Shown here: positions 21,680-33,270 of the stretch, piece after piece
Numbering within the stretch: the stretch's first letter is position 1
Layout of the letters: every line of letters starts with the position of its first letter
From: Isoetes taiwanensis
Lineage: Eukaryota > Streptophyta > Lycopodiopsida > Isoetales > Isoetaceae
Assembly: GCA_021234155.1 (NCBI GenBank)
Contig: JAJEKV010000066.1
Span: 3,939,815 to 4,003,814, forward strand
Direction of reading: 5' to 3'
Length of the DNA stretch: 64,000 nucleotides
Program-made: the position numbers and the translations under genes
The notes under the pieces: generated by a model
Told to the model about the DNA's origin: nothing
Databases searched by the model: none
Seen by the model: the letters and a program-made list of their open reading frames with translations, nothing else

Positions 21680-23590
21680 AAAATGGGATGTCTAACTTTA
21701 GAAAGCAAAATTTTGATGATTGACAAGAAAAAAAGGAGGATTAGCTTTATGCAAATCTCACGACACTAACCCCAAGAACAAATAATTCTTCTTTCTTAAT
21801 TCTTTCCAAACAAACCAAAACTCCAAAAAACACAATCTGGATCATCAAATCCAGGGATTACCTCCAAGGGCACTTAACTAGTTAAAATTCAAGATCTTTG
21901 CAATACCAATATTTGTCCAAAAGCGCAATATTTGTTGTAAGCATAATATATAAGTATAGGTTATGGTTTACTCTAATGCCGACTTAAAGACACAATGAGT
22001 CCAAAAATACAATATGCACATTAGATCATATATATAGATCTTGTGCTTGATCACTCTTTCAAATATCTCAAACCAACATAAACAGAGCTAGTTACTATTT
22101 CTGGAGCAATAGTATTATTTGGTCTTTGAATATCAGACAATGGTGCTAAACCTGGGGGACGAAGTTGAGCACTGTTTGTGCAAAATACGACTTCTCAAAA
22201 TCAGGATGATATGGTAACCAAGTCGAAGATTTTTCAAGCATAAGGCAAGGATCTTGGACAATCGACGTAATATAAGAAGATTGCTAAGCAACGTAGGCAT
22301 CCAAAGAGGACTTCTGAGACCCTAAAGTTCCTTCAAGTATTCTGAGGCAAATGCCATGTAGACATCCACTTATCAGATGTCTGATCTAACATCCATATCT
22401 ACAATGACTCAATAAATTCTAATTGCACGAGGAAAATGCAGCCATAGACTACAACTTTATTCTGCCACATAGATCAGCTAGTAACAAAGTATATTATTCT
22501 GATCTTAAATCAGGAAAAATCTTGATTGTGTGTATAGGACCCGATGCTAGTGGACCGTGAATTTCAGATGCACCTTATACTGGGCATGGAGGTGAATGAA
22601 AAACATATGAATCGCTCAGAGGAATGTTTTATCTAATCTATACTCTAGGATCTCCCCTTTCTTAATTATTATCCTCTTGAAATAGTCCCACCTTTGAATT
22701 GACGCTATCTAAGAAGTTGGCCAGACTTGTTAGATTGCTTCTCTTTATTGAGTCAGATTATTCCTTATATTGTGGAGGTACTCGTCATATACATGGTCGA
22801 TGGTTATCATATTATTAAATCCTGCTTAGCGAGATGATGAAGCTCACGAAGAGGTTCCAATATATTGGATATCTGTCAGCAAATGTATATAGCTTTAGTA
22901 CTCCATATGTTTTTCTTCCCAATCCTTGAAGCGTTGCTCAATTATTGGGTCTGTCCTTTCAAAAAAGTGAAAAAAAAAAACCTTGTCGGAATTTCATCCC
23001 AATCCCATCATGGATCTTATTACCCATAATTCTAAGATGTTCAACTATTCGACAGATCCTCTAGCTTGCTAAAAGTTGATGTAGTCGTTAATCATTGGGG
23101 TAGCAAGACGATGATCCACAATTTTGTGGAAAAATCTGACCTCCTTGGTTGTATAATGATTCATATGCCCTGCTCTTTTTGTCTAACATATTTTGGCTTT
23201 ACTCGTCCTCAATGTTAATGTTGACTTCCTTCATTAAAGGTATCCATATACTTATGATGTAGTGGACACATAAGGTCTCAGTGTCACATCCCAAAGGCTT
23301 GAAGGTAATGTTCTCTACTCTGTAGCATCTTTCATGTTGACTTATCCTGCCTTGGAGTTATGAGATTTGAGGAGATTTGAGGTTGATACTATTGTGTTGA
23401 CTTTGTCAATTCGATTCTCCGTCTTGGCAGCCGCATACTGCTGTTATAAGGATGATGACAATGTTGAGTGTTTTACCACTTCTAACTGTGCAACTTCTCT
23501 TCCTGAGAAAAGTCTATTTGCATCCATGTGCAAGGACTATAATCATGATTGATCATTTAATAATGCTGGTATTTGATTCCCCCTCCCCAA
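21680..23590. repeat. Long inverted repeat, left arm part 1
   Basis: Reverse-complement match to about 33,740-36,450. Clear blocks include 22,140-22,380 with 34,980-35,230, 22,630-22,960 with 34,380-34,745, and 21,680-22,020 with 36,090-36,450. Both arms carry a short frame with CCYKDDDNVECFTTSNCAT (23,367-23,552 plus; 33,928-33,719 minus), conserved only because the DNA is duplicated. The right arm has about 800 bp extra (35,290-36,090). Confidence 0.8.
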
Positions 23591-23819
23591 ATTGGTGTCT
23601 CTAAACGAGGTGCTTTGACTACCATAGTGGCGATTCGTCCGGATTCGTCGATCTTACGACCCAGATTGTATGTTGGGGCCTGTGAGCACCTCTCGTTTCG
23701 CTTATAGTCATTTATGATTGGAGGCACCTATGATTTTGAAATATGAAATATGCTTTCACCTAAAGTTTTACGGGAGTATCGAACCTCTATACGGCTTTGC
23801 CTAAGATTTTAGAATATGA

Positions 23820-24158
23820 TGTCAAGGTTGCACCAAGAAAGGGAGAGAAGGGGATGCACACCGATATCCGAGAGCGCAAGCTCCCAAAACAAAGGCAAAT
23901 TGGAATTGTATTGAATGTATGTATGAATACAAGATATAAAAAGGGGCAGTAGATAATAACTGCTCCCGTTACCAACCACACCTAATTATGCCGTAACTAA
24001 TTAAGGCAAGTCGGTGCCGTAGCTAATTAAGGCAAGTGTGTGGGCTGGTGTAGGTGCTGATGAAGTCTTGATTCAAAGACATAGTCCGACCTCCGTGGTG
24101 AGTCTTTGTCGTCTTTGTCAAGCAAAAAATGGTGATCTCGATATCATATATCTCGACA
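23820..24158 (-). repeat. 3' LTR of the copia element (339 bp)
   Basis: Begins TGTCGAGATA and ends CTTGACA on the element strand. Same length as the 5' LTR. Differences are two clear transitions (plus-strand AATGTATG/AACGTATG, CACACC/CACGCC) plus a cluster between 24,070 and 24,130 in which each change touches a CAG or CTG of the other LTR. Confidence 0.95.
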
Positions 24159-24203
24159 CTCCTCCTTGATGAGAGGTCACCATCTCCATGCTCAACCTCC
24201 TCC

Positions 24204-25717
24204 TCATGGAGATGAGATCTGGAATCTATCAAGACCAATACCAAGTCGATGTCGCTCAAAGAGCTCACGAGCCAAAGGCTTAGTCAAGAGATCTGCGGTA
24301 TTGTCCCGTGTAGGAACATGCTCAATCTGAACCTGCTTATCAGCCACAAGGTCCCTTACAAAATGATAATGCTTGGGAACATGTTTAGATTTTGGATGTC
24401 GAACTTCAGCGGAGCACCAATCAATGCCACCTTTGTTATCCATGAGCATCCTTGCTGGTCCAGAGAGCGTTGCCCAATGCGGCAAGAAAGTCCTTGAAAC
24501 TAATGATCTCACGGGCTGTCAGTAGATGCTTTGCAACATACTCCGCCAAATTGGATGAAAGAGATACATGCCCCCGTTTCTTGCTGATCCAAGCAATGGC
24601 AAGATTGGCAAGCGTAAAACAAATGCTTGGGATGTGGACACGGAGTTGTCTATCACATCGCTAAGTGAGGAATCACTATATGTCGCAATGAAAAAGCATC
24701 ACTATTGCTGCGATATGTAAAGGCCATAATCAATGTTACCCTTTAAGTAGCGAAGAATGTGCTTGGCCATTTCCCAATGCTTATGACCTGGATCTGCTGA
24801 AAATTGGCTGAGAGCTATAACAGCAAATGCAATGTCGGGTCTTGTGCAAACCATGCAATGCATGAGGCTGCCAATCAATTGCCGAAATGGAACTTTTGCC
24901 ATAGAAAGACGTTCAGCATCAGATTATGGACAATCTTTCTTAGTGAGAAGAGTACCTGGAGTCATAGGAACTTTAGATGGATTGCAATCAGTCATGCCAA
25001 AGCGCTCAAGCATTTCTTCAATGTACTTCTTTTGAGAGATATGAAGAATCCCGTTGTTCCGGTCTCTTGCAATTTGCAAACCCAAACAATAGCGAGCTTC
25101 ACCCAAGTCTACCATTGGAAACTTAGCAGCAAGCCTTGTCTTGAATTCAGCAATGTGCTCATTATTGTTGCCTATGAGCAAGGAATCATCCACATACAAA
25201 GCAATGATGAGTAAGAACTTGCCTTGACGACGGATGTAGACATTAGAATCAGCCTCAATAGGCTGGAATCCTTGGTCTTTGAAGAAAGAATCTATGGTCT
25301 TGTACCAAGCATGTGATGCTTGCTTTAACCCATAAAGTGCCGCCGTCAATTTGCATACTAAATGCTCAAAGACTAGCTTTGACATAACCCCCGAGGTTGC
25401 TTCATATATATTTCTTCATCAAGTTTGCCATTAAGAAATGTTGTCTTGACATCTGTTTGATGAACCTCAAGATTATAATGAGCAGCAAATGCAAGAAGAA
25501 TGCGAATGCTCATCATTTTGACCACTGGAGAAAATGTTTCCAAGTAATCAATGCCATATTGCTGGCTGAAACCCTGTGCAACCAAGCGTGCTTTGTAGCT
25601 GCTGATGGTGCCATCAGGATGGAGTTTGCATTTGTAGACCCATTTATTACCAACGACCTTCCGATCATGAGGAAGAGGAACCAAATCCCAAGTGCCATTT
25701 TGAACAATAGAATCCAT
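24204..25717 (-). CDS. Copia reverse transcriptase and RNase H, frame-broken
   Basis: Frame 25,717-25,373 starts NGTWDLVPLP and includes KARLVAQGFSQQYGIDYLET and VHQTDVKTTFLNG. Frame 25,385-24,924 has the catalytic ALYVDDSLLIG and LGLQIARD. Frame 24,902-24,702 has RPDIAFAV and MAKHILRYLKG. Frame 24,512-24,204 is the RNase H end with MLMDNKGGID and TADLLTKPLARE. All motifs are in the expected order; three frame shifts separate them. The stretch 25,720-26,410 joining this to integrase is not readable in one frame. Confidence 0.9.
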
Positions 25718-26410
25718 TTCAGTGGTCCATTGCCTGCTTTGCCAATGAGGTGCGGCAAAGACATGAAATAGCTTCCACGATAGCTAGTGGGTTCACCGAT
25801 AATAGCGACACCACGAAACTCCATAATCTTTGGGCATAATTTCAGCATAGAAAGCAAACCTTTGAGGAGGAAAACGTTTCCTTTTACCTCGACCAAGTTC
25901 TTCTTCAACTCCTCCTTGATCAAGATGGTCAAAATCACCTCCCACGGATCGGATGGGTCAAGATCTCCTCCTTGATTGGATGTGTCAAGATCCGCGGCGT
26001 GATCGGGGAAGCAGGGGTCTTTGTAAACACCGCAGTCTTTGGGACCACCGCAGTCTTTGGAACCGCCGCAGGCTTTGGAATATCGAAACTAAGTCCGATG
26101 GATTGAAGCTATGGCGTCATCCGTTATCCATGCAGAGATATCAAGAAATTCCACATTAGGAGTTTTTGAACCTTGCTGAAATGCCGAAACATCTTCATGG
26201 GAAAATAACATCCCGACTAACACAAAGCTTCTTGGTATCGGATCAATCAGCCTATAACCCATGCTTGACCGGTCGAGAAACCCACAAAAATCATTTTCTT
26301 GCTGGTATGCTCAAGTTTTTCTTGCGATTAACTTTGGGAATAAGCATAAAGGCAGACATCCAAAGACACGCAGCCGAGACAAATTTGGCTTTATGCCGGT
26401 GAAAGCTTGT

Positions 26411-27514
26411 TCATGAGTCTGATTTTTCACAAAGAATCGCGGTGGGCAATCTATTGAGAAGGTAAATCGAAAATCTTATCGCTTCAGCCCAAAATTGAAT
26501 GGGTGCTGAGGATTGAGCGAGCAAGCAACGTGCCATGTCAACAATGCTGCGATTCTTCCGTTCAGCAACGCCATTATGTTGTGGAGTATGAGGCTCAGTA
26601 AGTTGGCGCTCAATACCATGATCAACACAAAAATGATTGAATGCTTGACTGGTAAATTCTCCACCATTATCAGATCTGAGCTTCTTAATCCAATGGGCTA
26701 CTTGATTCTCAACAAGCACTTTCCATTCTTGGAAATGGGCAAATGCATCAGATTTTTGCTTCAAGAAATAGACCCATGTTTTCCTGCTCAAATCATCAAT
26801 GAATGTCAGAAAATAATAGGCACCCGAGAGAGAAGGAACATGAGTTGGACCACAAAGATCCGTGTGTACTAGTTCAAGAAGAGCAGTAGCACGAGATCCA
26901 ATAAGAGTAAAAGTTCTGCGGTGCTGTTTGCCCAATGCACAAGCCTCACAACTTGCAAGAGTAGGGTGCTGATGAAGATCAAAACCGTCTACAAGTTGAG
27001 GCAGCTGGTTGAGTGCTTTAAGACTGATGTGTCCAAGCCTCTTATGCCATAGATCACAGGTACCATTACCAGCAGCTACAAGAACAACTTGATCAGCATA
27101 TTCTTGGCCCAAATGGTAGAGATTACCTGTACGAATAGCACGAGCAAGGCTCTTTCCTGTAACTTTGCTGCAAACAATGCAGTCATCACTATCAAATGAA
27201 ACTATTGTGCCCATATCAGTAAGACGTGCAACAGAAATCAGATCTTTACGCAAAGTAGGAGCATACATTACCCCTTTTAGAGTGAAATTACCAAGACTTG
27301 TGGGTACTTGAATATCACCCATTCCGCAGATTTGATGCTCACTATTGTCTCCAATTTGAACAATGTGATTGGAAGAGGTAGGTATGAAATTTTCAAACCA
27401 ATCTTTGTGCCAACTAATATGAGCTATAGCACCAGAATCCATGATGAATTTGATAGAGCGAGGGGCTGCCACTTGTTTACAAAGATAAACATAATCCGGG
27501 CTGCAAGGAACCAC
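26411..27514 (-). CDS. Copia protease and integrase
   Basis: An open 367-codon stretch. Protease active-site motif FIMDSGAIAH lies near residue 24. The gag-pre-integrase zinc region LWHKRLGHISLKAL...CEACALGK (HHCC) is around residues 155-200. The integrase core has the catalytic acids in HTDLCGP, RSDNGGEF and NGVAERKNRSI (D, D, E). It processes the polyprotein and inserts the cDNA. The longest intact frame in the element; it loses frame near 26,410, before the reverse transcriptase. Confidence 0.92.
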   Translation of the reverse strand: MVPCSPDYVYLCKQVAAPRSIKFIMDSGAIAHISWHKDWFENFIPTSSNHIVQIGDNSEHQICGMGDIQVPTSLGNFTLKGVMYAPTLRKDLISVARLTDMGTIVSFDSDDCIVCSKVTGKSLARAIRTGNLYHLGQEYADQVVLVAAGNGTCDLWHKRLGHISLKALNQLPQLVDGFDLHQHPTLASCEACALGKQHRRTFTLIGSRATALLELVHTDLCGPTHVPSLSGAYYFLTFIDDLSRKTWVYFLKQKSDAFAHFQEWKVLVENQVAHWIKKLRSDNGGEFTSQAFNHFCVDHGIERQLTEPHTPQHNGVAERKNRSIVDMARCLLAQSSAPIQFWAEAIRFSIYLLNRLPTAILCEKSDS

Positions 27515-27529
27515 ATTGGCTACGCTTAC

Positions 27530-28450
27530 TTATTCAACAATTTGGGCCACATTGGCTGAAGCTTTGTTTGTCTCCAAAGCTTTCAGTTTGTGCTCAAGAT
27601 CCTTCATCTTCTTCCTACATTCTGCTGCGGTATGATTGCCTTTCTTGCAATAGTCACAAACCTGCTGTTTGGATGCTGTGCCTTTGCTGTCAGCACCCTT
27701 GAAGGCATTGCTACTACTGTTATTCTTCTTTTTCTTAGCTTTTTCATGCCATTTTGCATAGGATTTAGGCTCAGAATGACCTGCAAAGAAAGCAACGCGG
27801 CTCGTCTTTGATAATCCCAAAGATCCTTTCTCATCATAATCTCCTCCTTGACGGAAGTGATTGCACGATTGAGATCCATGTCGGCAATTTGCATGAGATT
27901 CTTTGTGAAAAGCATGGAAAGAATTGGGTAAGGATCTAAGAAAGAAGAATAATTGCAATGAAGGAGAGATCTTATTCTCTTCTCCAGAGGCTTCAATCTG
28001 CCGAAAGGTGTTCTTCATGCAGTCTGCGAATTTGTCAAGACTCTCGGTCTCTTCCCAGTGCATATTCACCACTTCAGCATACAAATGCCCAATTTGTGTA
28101 TGGGTCTTCTTTTCATGCTCTTGGATGAGAGCATTCCATAAGTCATGGTTGTTCTCCTTCGAACCTCATCAAGAAGAGATTCAAGAACAAAGCCCAATCG
28201 TAGCCATAGCCTTGTCATCCCCGGCACCGCCAAGCATCAAGAACAGATTTATTCTTGCCATCTGGCCGCAAGCTCCGGTCTTTGGTTCTTGGCCACTAAC
28301 AATTCCCCAAACTCCTTCAGCCTTAAGAATGAGAGTCATTCTTCTCTTCCATTCCGGAAACCCGTGCCATCGAAGATTTGAATCACACGACCGCCAGTGG
28401 AAGGTAACTGGTTGTAGCTTGCATCCTTCTCCATTCTTGGTTGATCTTGA
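27530..28450 (-). CDS. Copia gag region with zinc knuckle, frame-broken
   Basis: The N-terminal part (frame within 28,639-28,181) has the gag-like core FPEWKRRMTLILKAEGVWG. The main frame (28,084-27,530, 184 codons) ends with the CCHC knuckle CDYCKKGNHTAAEC that binds genomic RNA. In between, NLMQIADMDLNRAITSVKEE occurs only in a second frame (27,996-27,604), implying two compensating single-base shifts. Gag forms the virus-like particle of the element; here it could only be made if the shifts are sequencing errors. Confidence 0.8.
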
Positions 28451-28483
28451 ATCAATCTCACCTACACCTAGAGCTCGATACCA

Positions 28484-28822
28484 TGTCAAGGTTGCACCAA
28501 GAAAGGGAGAGAAGGGGATGCACACCGATATCCGAGAGCGCAAGCTCCCAAAACAAAGGCAAATTGGAATTGTATTGAACGTATGTATGAATACAAGATA
28601 TAAAAAGGGGCAGTAGATAATAACTGCTCCCGTTACCAACCACGCCTAATTATGCCGTAACTAATTAAGGCAAGTCGGTGCCGTAGCTAATTAAGGCAAG
28701 TGTGTGGGCTGGTGTAGGTGCTGATGAAGTGCTGATTCAGCACATAGTCAGCACCTCTGTGGTGAGTGTTGTCAGTGCTGTCAAGCAGCAAGATGGTGAT
28801 CTCGATATCATATATCTCGACA
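28484..28822 (-). repeat. 5' LTR of the copia element (339 bp)
   Basis: Matches 23,820-24,158 end to end; TG...CA boundaries on the element strand. The primer-binding site follows directly at 28,483. Confidence 0.95.
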
Positions 28823-29904
28823 TATAAAATACGGGGCTCGAACCTCTACCAAAATAACTCAATGTCCTAATAAGACTACTTTGACCAACATACCCAGTGA
28901 GCTAATGTGATTATTTTTTATCTTGCATCTATGTTTTTTTTTTATAACAACCCATTAGATTGTTTTTGAGATATATAGTCTATGGTTCCAAGAATTGTTA
29001 TTTTTTACATCCATATCAAACGCCCCTGGAACCCCCTGTTATTTTGCTACATATTATTCTAAACGAGGTACACCTTGGACTACCACAGTCGTCGGATTCG
29101 TCGATCATACGACCCAGATCGTATGTTGGGGCCTGTGAGCACCTCTCGTTTTGCTTATAGTCATTTATGATTAGAGGCGCCTATGATTTTGAAATATGAA
29201 ATACGCTTTCACCTAAGGTTTTACGGGAGTATCAAACCTCTATATGGCTTTGCCTAAGATTTTAAAATATGAAATACGGGGCTCGAACCTCTACCAAAAT
29301 AACTCAATGTCCTAATAAGACTACTTCGACCAATATACCCAGTGAGCTAATCTATATTTTTTTTTATAACAACCCATTAGATTGTTTTTGAGATATATAG
29401 TCTATAGTTTCAGGAATTGTTATTTTTTACATCTATATCAAATCCCCCTGGAACCCCCTGTTATTTTGCTATATATTCTAAACGAGGTGCACCTTGGACT
29501 ACCACAGTCGTCGGATTCGTCGATCCTACGGCCCAGATCGTATGTTGGAGCCTGTGAGCACCTCTCGTTTTGCTTATAGTCATTTATGATTGGAGGCGCC
29601 TATGATTTTGAAATATAAAATACGCGTTCACCTAAGGTTTTATGGGAGTATCGAACCTCTATACGGCTTTGCCTAAGATTTTAGAATATAAAATACGGGG
29701 GCTCGAACCTCTACCAAAATAACTTAATGTTCTAATAAGACTATACCCAGTGAGCTAATGTGATTATTTTTTATCTTGAATCTATGTTTTTTTATAACAA
29801 CCCATTAGATTGTTTTTGAGATATATAGTCTATAGTTTCAGGAATTGTTATTTTTTACATCCATATCAAATCCCCCTGGAACCCCCTGTTATTTTGCTAT
29901 ATAT

Positions 29905-30657
29905 TCCTTGTTGGGTGTTTGACCTCCAATCTCTAAGGTAGAAGATCATCATGATCTTAAGATGGTGTTGTCGAGGTTGATGTAGCTGCTCTGAAGTATC
30001 AGGCCTGACGAGGAAGAAGTTGGTTGTGGTCTGGCCATACTTCTATTCCTGAGTTGCCCATCCTCGCTAGCTTGTAATACCTCCTTGGTCGAAGCATCTT
30101 TGCTTAATATCTAGATCTGATACTACCATGGGCCTGTATATTTGAGATAGCTGCACTTCCAAGCAGGGTTCAAAAAACTTTTTAAGTCTTACCAGACAAT
30201 TTGCCGCCTATAGATAATACGTACCAGATCTAATATAGAACAAACTCGGATATACCGGATTTCACACTAAACTATGTTATTTCGTACTTGAATTTTGTGG
30301 GCATCAACAATCTAAACTAGAAATTTTGAATTCCAATTTTAAGGGCCTAACCCTCACGTTTTCGAACCCAACTTCCAAGGAAATATATTTGGTCTCTCTC
30401 TTAGAAACTCTTGATGTCACTAGTCGATGAAGTCATCTACTTGTTGGTTGCGTGGTTGTGACATTAGTCATCGATGTGAGGCCCTTCCTCGAGACAATAT
30501 GGCACTTGAAGAATATCCTCTAAATTCAGCTGATACAAAGCCAGTGTCATCGCCTGCATAATCATTTCCACATAATGGTGGTCCACGCTCAGATGCCGAG
30601 TTGAACTCAGTAGAGAAAGAGATAGCAACACAAGAATTATTGCCAGAAAAGGAACAT
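29905..30657. repeat. Long inverted repeat, left arm part 2
   Basis: Reverse-complement match to about 33,300-33,730, continuing part 1 across the tandem array and copia insertion. Example: AATATACAGGCCC at about 33,568 is matched in reverse near 30,140. The arm stops just inside the WD40 exon. Confidence 0.75.
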
Positions 30658-30870
30658 ATGGCTGCTTTCTATGCATACAACGACCAGCGACAGCATCCCA
30701 TGTGCACATGCCACCATCAACACTCAGACTAATGACAATAGATTCTGAGGCTCCCTGAGAATTGTTCATCAGAGCATTGATATGTCTGTCCAAGGAACAC
30801 ACTTCCAGACCAACAATAGCAGTCGTATGTCCACAAAGCATCGCCGCTGGCCAGAACTCTTGCTGTCACC
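30640..30870 (-). pseudogene. WD40-repeat exon, WDR7/rabconnectin-3-beta-like (AT4G11270 type)
   Basis: On the minus strand, after a likely acceptor (GGGTGACAG), the frame reads FWPAAMLCGHTTAIVGLEVC, then ...ISLSVDGGMCTWDAVAGRCM. GH...W-D spacing and the preceding AMLCGHT match the first WD repeat of the plant WDR7-like protein, which acts with rabconnectin-3 in V-ATPase and vesicle functions in animals; its plant role is less clear. Downstream of RKQ the reading continues into the inverted-repeat arm and stops looking like the family. No other exons found, so it is either one exon of a very long gene or a fragment. Confidence 0.55.
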
Positions 30871-31059
30871 CAAATCCATAGGCATGAGGGCTCAACCATT
30901 TGGAACACCGACAAATGGCACAGCATGAGAGCTCTTCCAAGAATATCAAGTAAAATAAACTTTGACATAAGAGTTTTAGAAAAGTTGACTTCAACTGGGA
31001 AGAAGTATCCAAACCCGTAATCAAGTGGATAAATGAAATTTGTTATAGAGTACACAGAA

Positions 31060-33270
31060 TAACACCTACATTAGCCAGAAATGTGGGCAAAACATAATGA
31101 TATGACCTTGCTAAATTGCAACACATTGAAAAGAATAAGGGACTTTTGTTCATGCTCATATCATTCCAGGACATGTATCAATGTCAAACATAGCTCGTTA
31201 ATTTTCTTACAAGGGAATAGTTCCGGAGTACAATCAAGACAACAATCACTTTCAAGGGCAAGCCAACAACAAACACTACAACTCTGTAAGCTATAAGACG
31301 ACAATCTAGCAATACATACAGAAATGATACGAACATGTAAGAAACACTGTAGAAATAAATGACATGCATGTGGAAAATGTGTGAACATGACTAAATAAAT
31401 GACATTTACGTTAACCATCATGCAGCAAAATATCAGACAAAATGCAAACGAGTATCAACTAGCTTGTCCAGCATAAAATGAAAAAAAAAAAAAAAAAAAT
31501 CATGCCCCGAAGATCCTGTTTCGCATATAATTAGAATATGCCGAAATCTATATGACATGAGCCAGGGTTTTCCCACCTCGGGGCAACTTAAAAATCCCAC
31601 ATCCTCCATTCACTATTATCGCGGACTCTCCTTCTCTTCCGCGCCCGGACTGATCGATCGGGCGATATTCTTGTCGACGGGTGAATTCCTCGACAAATCT
31701 GCTTTAGGTATGGCATAGATGTAGATCTGTCTCATAGATCTATCTCCTTGGGTTTAGTTCTATTTTTTTTTCTTTTTTTTTCGCATTTTTTGAGCTCCAG
31801 CCCACCCATTTGCTTCGTCATATTTGTTTCTTACAGTTGTAAACTAAACTGCTTAGCTTGAGAGGGTTGAGCTCTTAAGCTAAAAACAAAGCAAAGGCAC
31901 AAAAAATTAACAAATCAATTTGTATTTTCTAAATTGAATCCATAAGGATGCATGAATGGAAAATGAAATGAGATGGCCTCTTTAAGTTAGAAATTTGAAA
32001 TCTAGAAGACACATATGAACTTTTAACTTACTTATTCAAACTTCATTATAAAGAATTTTAAAACCATTGTGATAATGCCTATTCATTTCAAATCGAGAAT
32101 GAAAGCTCAAAAGCTCTATATCATATTCATCACACATGCAAAAATAGTTTGCGTAACACGAATAATAAACATATACATGGCAACCTTTTATCTTGGATTG
32201 TGGCCATACCTTTGCCATGAAATGGAAGGAGGCAGCCACGAAATAGAAGAAGAAGAAGAAGATTTGCAACATTCCCATAAGCACATAACATGTGAATCCA
32301 AACATGTCGCTATATAGAGCAAGCATCAAAAAAGGATATTCTAAAGGTTGGGCTCAATAGTATAAGATGCCTCATTTTAAGGTTGGGATGAGTTCAAAGG
32401 TTATTTGGGATGTGACTAGTAGTAGTTAGAATGTGGATGAGGGTGTGGGTATATGCAGGTAGCCTCCTAGATTTTAGCGTGAAGATAAAGAAATTGAACT
32501 AGATGATAGGTAAAATGTTGATCATAAAATACATGATATGCTAAGGATGAGGGGTTTAAAATAGAGCAATTAACAATTAGATATGTAACATTGACACGAA
32601 TATAGTATTGAAGAGTCCTCCCTTAAAATGAAAGTGATCCTATAGTTAAGACCTTAAACTTCCATACCCAAGGCCGTTGTAAAAATGATCATGTATCATG
32701 TATCGTTGTAAAGTTTATGGGGGAGGGACCAACTTAGCCATGTATGATGGTAGGGGCAGAACCCATTTGGACGTGTTGTAAAGTGTCCCATAAGTTACGA
32801 CATCATCAGGGTTCACAGCTGAGTTTTATACAGCCTCGGGCTTGAGTCCCCATGATAACATGCAATGTAAGCTAAATAGATGAATAATTTTGATATGATT
32901 TGTGCATCTCACAAACTAATAGGTCTTTACTGAATGCTAAGAATCTAAGCCCCTCTCTTAAAAATGATGGTGTCCCAATGTTGTGTGAACTAAGTTTCCT
33001 ATAGCATCAAGTTTGGGTTCTCATAGGACATGCAATTTAAGTTAAATAAATAGAGTGCTTTTGGTATTTGTCGTCTCATAGACTACTTGGTCAATAGATG
33101 CTACAATTGCTTTTTGTGTCTTGTATACTAGTTAATCCGCAATGAGTATATTTTGTCGCATAACAATTGTTTTCCTTCTATATCTTATAGACCAGTTGGT
33201 CTCTAATGGATTTATAAATAAAACATTTTGAAAGACAACTAGCAAACATGTGTCGTGCATTTCTGCACTA
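31060..33270. other. Spacer of the long inverted repeat, no confident gene
   Basis: Includes a poly(A) run (31,482-31,499) and a GC-richer patch (31,615-31,690) with pyrimidine tracts (CTCCTTCTCTTCC) that could be a promoter or 5' UTR. On the minus strand the patch contains ATG with MEDVGFLSCPEV (about 31,606), unproven. A run of GAAGAAGAAGAAGAAG is at about 32,245. The rest is AT-rich without recognisable coding. Confidence 0.4.

Larger units (their letters stand above)
23820..28822 (-). mobile_element. Ty1/copia LTR retrotransposon, 5,003 bp
   Basis: Complete by structure on the minus strand: 5' LTR 28,822-28,484, primer-binding site TGGTATCGAGCTC directly after it (close to the initiator-Met tRNA complement TGGTATCAGAGC), gag, protease, integrase, reverse transcriptase, RNase H, purine tract AAGGAGGAG (24,167-24,159) and 3' LTR 24,158-23,820. 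The order integrase before reverse transcriptase defines copia. Target duplication TATGA/TATAA (23,815-23,819 and 28,823-28,827) has one mismatch. The empty site is visible in neighbouring repeat units near 29,270 and 29,690. Host-type plant retrotransposon, inserted inside unit 0 of the tandem array. Confidence 0.95.
23590..29905. repeat. Tandem repeat array, unit about 420 bp, interrupted by the copia element
   Basis: Unit 0 is split by the copia insertion (23,590-23,819 and 28,823-about 28,935). Unit 1 is about 28,936-29,355, unit 2 about 29,356-29,786, and unit 3 is partial (29,787-29,905). Each unit has two minus-strand stretches resembling a tRNA B box (GAGGTTCGAGCCCCG and GAGGTTCGATACTCC) and an A-box-like TAGCTCACTGGG, suggesting derivation from a tRNA-headed SINE. 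No transcript evidence can be judged from sequence. Confidence 0.7.

Noticed and set aside
23367-23552. Small cysteine-rich ORF (CCYKDDDNVECF) as a gene
   Set aside because: Its only other copy is in the opposite arm of the inverted repeat; no domain, and the conservation is explained by DNA duplication.
28145-28616. 230-codon plus-strand ORF across the copia 5' LTR and gag
   Set aside because: It lies antisense to gag and LTR with no domain; the minus-strand frame has the gag motif.
23820-28822. Copia element as an integrated virus
   Set aside because: No envelope or movement gene; integrase-before-RT order and Met primer site identify an ordinary plant retrotransposon.
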